Shown one piece after another: positions 60,678 to 64,000 of a DNA stretch of 64,000 nt. Origin of the DNA: Pseudocalidococcus sp964653145 (GTDB lineage: Bacteria > Cyanobacteriota > Cyanobacteriia > Thermosynechococcales > Thermosynechococcaceae). The notes beneath the pieces are model-generated. The model saw only the letters and a program-made list of their open reading frames with translations. It was not told the origin of the DNA and ran no database searches. Location: assembly GCA_964653145.1 (NCBI GenBank), contig CAZZCG010000011.1, positions 39,538 through 103,537 on the forward strand, in the 5' to 3' direction. Both the position numbers and the translations under genes were made by a program. Position 1 is the first letter of the stretch, and the number at the start of each line of letters is the position of its first letter.

Positions 60678-61325
60678 TTAGTGTTTCTTGCTGGGCTGAT
60701 GCAGAATGGCCTGCAATTGTTGACGTTCTGTAAAACTCAACTCCCGCCATTGCCCTGGATTGAGAGCCACCAGACTAAGATTGCCAATTTTGACCCGAAT
60801 TAAACGTAGGGTTGGTAAACCCACTGCCGCAGTCATTCGTCTGACTTGGCGATTGTGTCCTTCAGTTAAGGTCAACTCTAACCAGGCCGTGGGAATGTGG
60901 GCTCGATAGCGAATGGGGGGTTCCCGCGGGGGCAGATTTGGATTAGGAATGAGTTCCACCGTGGCTGGCCGGGTGAAATAGTTTTGAATGGCTAGGCCGC
61001 CCTGGCGCAATTGCTGGAGTTGACTGGCATGGGGAGTTCCTTCAATTTGAGCCCAATAGGTGCGGGGGTGGCCAAAGGTAGGATGGCTGAGGCGATGTTG
61101 GAGACGGCCATCATTGGTTAACAGCAGCAGCCCTTCACTGTCATGATCGAGTCGGCCGACAGGATAGACCTCTGGAACGGGAATATAGGGTTTGAGAGTG
61201 GGATGGCCACAGCCAGGTTCTGGGGTGAATTGACTGAGAACGCCATAGGGTTTGTAAAAAATCAGATAACGCCGCGATAAATCCGGTAGGCTGGGGGGTG
61301 CTGTCTTAGACTGGGCCGGCGACAC
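60678..61325 (-). CDS. RsuA/RluE-type pseudouridine synthase
   Basis: The 215-aa protein has FYKPYGVLSQF near residue 28 and the catalytic GRLDHDSEGLLLLTND near 57, with the invariant aspartate. GHNRQVRRMTAAVGLP near 155 follows. No N-terminal S4 domain is present, which fits RluE (23S rRNA U2457) more than RsuA. The start is a GTG at 61325, a single base from the ATG of the divergent ecfT gene; no later start codon precedes the conserved region. Its leader is therefore encoded within ecfT. Confidence 0.88.
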   Translation of the reverse strand: MSPAQSKTAPPSLPDLSRRYLIFYKPYGVLSQFTPEPGCGHPTLKPYIPVPEVYPVGRLDHDSEGLLLLTNDGRLQHRLSHPTFGHPRTYWAQIEGTPHASQLQQLRQGGLAIQNYFTRPATVELIPNPNLPPREPPIRYRAHIPTAWLELTLTEGHNRQVRRMTAAVGLPTLRLIRVKIGNLSLVALNPGQWRELSFTERQQLQAILHQPSKKH

Positions 61326-61326
61326 G

Positions 61327-62229
61327 ATGGATTTACTCCGCTCCTTACCTTTGGGATTGTATCTGGAACAGCCAGTTACATGGCTGCATCACTTGGATGC
61401 GCGGCTTAAGTTGGCCTGGTTGATGACTTTTTTGCTCACTCCTCTGATGGCTGATTCTCTGTGGCGGTTAGTTTTGGTTGGGGTGTTACTCCTGTTGACT
61501 GCCTTAGCCAAGGTGCCATTGCGGGCTTTTGGCCGACAGCTGGCCTGGTTGATGGTTGTGGGTAGCTTAATTCTAGTGATTACAGCCCTGATGCCCGACG
61601 GCTTTGCCCTCGTCTATCAACCCCGGGGAATTAATCCTGATGTTACTCCCACCACTGCCTATAACTACACCCTTTGGCGTTATCCACCCCTCTGGCCTGG
61701 CCAAGGAGGGTTACTGATTACCCGTCGATCCCTTGAGTTAGGGGTGCGCTTGAGTACGTTACTCTTCACCTTGATTTACAGCACCAGCCTATATTTGCTA
61801 ACCACTTCACCAGAAGAGATTACAGCGGGCCTGGAGGCGCTGATGTTACCCCTGCGGCGTTTGCGGTTACCCGTGACGGAAATTGCTCTGACCCTGACCC
61901 TCTCTCTGCGGTTTATTCCCTTGGTGCTTGAAGAAATTCAAAATCTGGGCCGTTCAATTCGGACGCGAGCCATTGATTGGCGCAAACTGGGCCTGGGTGG
62001 GGCGATCAAAATTTGGCTGATGCTAGCTGGACGAGTTTTAGAAAATCTATTGTTACGGGCTGAGCAGGTGGCTAGTGCGATGCAGGTGCGTGGTTTTACC
62101 CAGGCCAGTGACTATCGAAATCAATGGCAACCTCTTCGTTGGCGGCGGCGGGATTGGGTTGCGTTGGCGGTCATGGGCCTGGTTTGGGTGGGGCGGTTTA
62201 CCTTACCGGATTGGCTGAAACTCAGTTAG
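61327..62229 (+). CDS. Energy-coupling factor transporter transmembrane protein (EcfT/CbiQ family)
   Basis: The 300-aa protein has about five to six membrane spans and the T-component signatures: HHLDARLKLAWLMTF at the N-terminus, SLRFIPLVLEEIQ, and an arginine/alanine-containing coupling helix QVASAMQVRGF. It couples S-components to ATPases. It could serve the CbiMN cobalt system, since no other T-component is seen, or be a generic vitamin transporter part; neither is proven. It starts one base from the divergent pseudouridine-synthase gene. Confidence 0.88.
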   Translation: MDLLRSLPLGLYLEQPVTWLHHLDARLKLAWLMTFLLTPLMADSLWRLVLVGVLLLLTALAKVPLRAFGRQLAWLMVVGSLILVITALMPDGFALVYQPRGINPDVTPTTAYNYTLWRYPPLWPGQGGLLITRRSLELGVRLSTLLFTLIYSTSLYLLTTSPEEITAGLEALMLPLRRLRLPVTEIALTLTLSLRFIPLVLEEIQNLGRSIRTRAIDWRKLGLGGAIKIWLMLAGRVLENLLLRAEQVASAMQVRGFTQASDYRNQWQPLRWRRRDWVALAVMGLVWVGRFTLPDWLKLS

Positions 62230-62264
62230 GTAAGAATTACCGGGACATTGGGTAAGAAATCTTA

Positions 62265-62745
62265 GACGCGACAAAATATAACCCCAAATCCAATCAAATT
62301 CTTCTTCGCCATGCCCAGGGTAATGATGATTTCCGCATGGTCACGGTTGTTTTTGTGAGCAGAATCTTTCAGGGCAGCAACGACTTCAACGCGATTGGTC
62401 AGATCATTATCTATGAGTCGGCGATTTTCAGGACAGTACCATCGGTGATTTTTTCCGTTGAAACCCGGTTTCTAGGGCTACCCCTGGCCATCCCCCAAAT
62501 GCCTCGATGATGTGTTCGACTAACCGGATTTTGTCTTTGGTACTTTTGTGGGCGTTGAAGTTGGGAGTATGGAAAATCCTTTTTTCTTTCGGATTAAGTA
62601 CCTAGGTAATTTCATCAAGAGATATTGTTCACCTCAGTTTTAATAGGCCCGCTCTTGCACGGAACGCATCCTGAGAGCATTGGCTTTGGTAGAGGTTTCA
62701 ACCTGGGCATAGGTGACGGAAACGGAGGGATAATCAGGGAATGGC
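62265..62745 (-). pseudogene. Remnant of a DEAD/DEAH-type helicase gene
   Basis: Minus-strand frames keep a recognisable order. A piece with YPSVSVTYAQVETSTKANAL (about 62735-62640) is followed, after a stop and a shift, by KRIFHTPNFNAHKSTKDKIR and IIEAFGGW. After another shift come NGKNHRWYCPENRRLIDNDL and HAEIIITLGMAKKNLIGFGV, ending at TAA about 62269. This matches my memory of a large DEAD/DEAH-box helicase family, whose members read ...NVNS.ESTKDKH... and ...DLIIALGMAKEGFDW. The middle with Walker A is missing, so it is dead. Family assignment is tentative. Confidence 0.5.
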
Positions 62746-62819
62746 TCATGGGACTCTCTTGGTTAATTTGGCTACTTCAGTAGAGATTGGGTCTTTGCCA
62801 TGTCTTGATTTACTTTCTA

Positions 62820-63045
62820 AAAATGGTTTATAAATTCCTCTGGAGAGTAGATGGGAAGATGAGGATATCCAAAGTCTTCGGATTGCGGGGAACGATTCCA
62901 TCGAGTTAGTTGAGCATTGCACAGGCTGGTTGAATACTATCTTCCAAGTCTTTCAAATCCAGGCCAAGCGCAATTTCAACAGTTTGGCGATCAACGGCAT
63001 AGAAATTTTGACCGATCAATAATCGTTCAGTGGTAGCAAAGGCAG
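62820..63045 (-). pseudogene. C-terminal remnant of a PIN-domain (VapC-type) gene
   Basis: The minus strand reads FYAVDRQTVEIALGLDLKDL, then EDSIQPACAMLN, a TAA where glutamine is expected, then LDGIVPRNP. After a one-base shift it gives EDFGYPHLPIYSPEEFINHF and a stop near 62817. The D-(L)-ED...A...A and TRNPxDF-like pattern is that of PIN-domain RNase toxins. One nonsense mutation and one frameshift make it inactive; the N-terminal part is lost where IS630 debris begins. Confidence 0.65.
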
Positions 63046-63084
63046 TTTCCAGCTTTCTATTTCGTGCGGAGAATGTAGAAAATA

Positions 63085-63660
63085 TTGGTGATCCTCGTAG
63101 CAGCCATAGAGACAGCCAAAGTCATAGACTCGTGTTCCTTGGAAACTTCTGGCCATCTCACGCATCAGACCTACCTGTATCCCCATTTCATCTAAAAACA
63201 CGAGATTCTGAACACGAACCTGATTGATCTGTGACCAATAGACCTCTCGCTGCTGCTGAACTGCCTCTGACTCTAACTTGACGTTCCGTTTTGTTTTTTT
63301 TACGCGTGAGCTTCAACCGCTGTAAGAATCGGCACATGGTACTTTCAGCTATATCCATCCCAGTTCGTTCCAGCCACAATGCTACGCACAAGCAAGCTCT
63401 ACACAATATTCGGATAGGGTATGGTCTGGATGTTCGGCAACCATGGCCATCGCTTCTGCCTTTTTTCCGACTAGGGAGCTAGATTTACCACCCCGAGCAG
63501 GTTTTGAGGCGAGTTGTCCGGTTACTCCTTTCAGGGTTATCAGCTTGTGAACGGTTGTTTTACTCACTTGGAACCGTTCTGCAAGTTTGCGGATGGACCG
63601 GGTTCCCAAATCATAAGACCTGACAATTCGTTCCCGTAAATCCAGAGATAAGGCAGGCAT
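63085..63660 (-). pseudogene. Degenerate IS630-family transposase, second copy
   Basis: From ATG 63660 the frame encodes the helix-turn-helix start SLDLRERIVRSYDLGTRSIR and FQVSKTTVHKLI. A frameshift near 63390 leads to LWLERTGMDIAESTMCRFLQ. Another near 63275 leads to LVFLDEMGIQVGLMREMARS, the first DDE aspartate region, then QGTRVYDFG. The rest of the DDE domain is absent. It differs from the remnant at 14172, so two separate insertions occurred. The gene is inactive. Confidence 0.78.
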
Positions 63661-64000
63661 CTCAGATAACCCTCATCAGATTACTTTTGAAAAGTGTGCC
63701 ACATGGTTGCAAAATACGCTGTATCAATTTAATAACACCTGATTATGCGTTAGATTTTGAAATGGGGCTACCACATAACATTCATGGCTTTCAATATTCT
63801 GATTGCAAGAGCGACCGTTGAGGGCTGAGATAGCTACAGCGCAAAAATTACATAGCTATAAATTCATCAAAACAACGGTCAGATTTGGCTTTTGGATCAT
63901 TGCCACAGGAGAATCTGCTGTGATTGGATAGATGGGTTAGCTTTGAACTCCGACGTTAGTGAGAGTCTTGCCCAGGCCAACGCGTCGATTAGTGGGAAAA
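63661..64000. other. 340-bp right-hand end of window, no gene assigned
   Basis: The stretch upstream of the IS630 start is A+T-rich. A plus-strand frame at about 63714-63820 (ITPDYALDFEMGLPHNIHGF) looks faintly coding but has no start and no known family. No terminal inverted repeat could be fixed by eye. Confidence 0.35.

Overview
The window looks like a chromosomal segment of a unicellular cyanobacterium. It encodes a CCB2/CCB4-like cytochrome b6f assembly factor, a MntCAB-type metal ABC importer, a B12-riboswitch-controlled CbiMN/CobW operon, a FHA-kinase/PP2C pair, a cyanobacterial-style TamB, IleRS, ObgE, FolP, FolC, ThiO, and tRNA-Gly(GCC), tRNA-Arg(UCU) and tRNA-Asn(GUU). The host-like part is saturated with the heptamer GGCCTGG/CCAGGCC, while the usual cyanobacterial repeat HIP1 (GCGATCGC) is almost confined to the first 5 kb. 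I infer a relative of Thermosynechococcaceae/Synechococcus, but the species cannot be fixed from this sequence.

1-7076 (minus strand): a type I restriction-modification operon, hsdM-hsdS-(AlbA_2/HATPase protein)-hsdR, with hsdR running off the left edge. 7.1-13.4 kb: an accessory block of small, mostly unrecognised genes with plasmid or phage flavour. It has a zincin-like metallopeptidase, an OB-like plus Rad52-like annealing protein, a SWIM zinc-finger protein, ribbon-helix-helix regulators, a Bro-N-like protein, short direct repeats and hairpin terminators. 13.4-18 kb: a gene graveyard with an MmeI-like methylase fragment, a broken IS630 transposase, a DUF433 fragment fused tail-to-tail to a ferritin-like gene, a decayed BrnTA toxin-antitoxin pair and a YwqG/DUF1963 gene.

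18-62.2 kb: mostly core genes. An HNH gene pair is followed by ileS, a NitT/TauT-type ABC ATPase and double permease without a binding protein, mntCAB, folP, obgE, a tandem DUF4436 pair, a methyltransferase, a GH3 hexosaminidase, a BrkB-like protein and a BON-like protein. Next come two divergent FHA-tagged redox proteins (FHA-flavoreductase-2Fe2S and polyferredoxin-FHA-cNMP). After them lie rRNA methyltransferase, pentapeptide, thiO, ASCH, cobW-cbiN-cbiM, folC, phosphopantetheinyl transferase, TamB, FHA kinase, PP2C, pseudouridine synthase and ecfT genes. 62.2-64 kb: a second graveyard with a helicase remnant, a PIN-domain remnant and another broken IS630 transposase.

The features most worth following up are the FHA-tagged electron-transfer pair, with a FHA kinase and a PP2C phosphatase in the same window; the accessory block built around the OB-Rad52 annealing protein; and the over-represented heptamer, which also builds transcription terminators.
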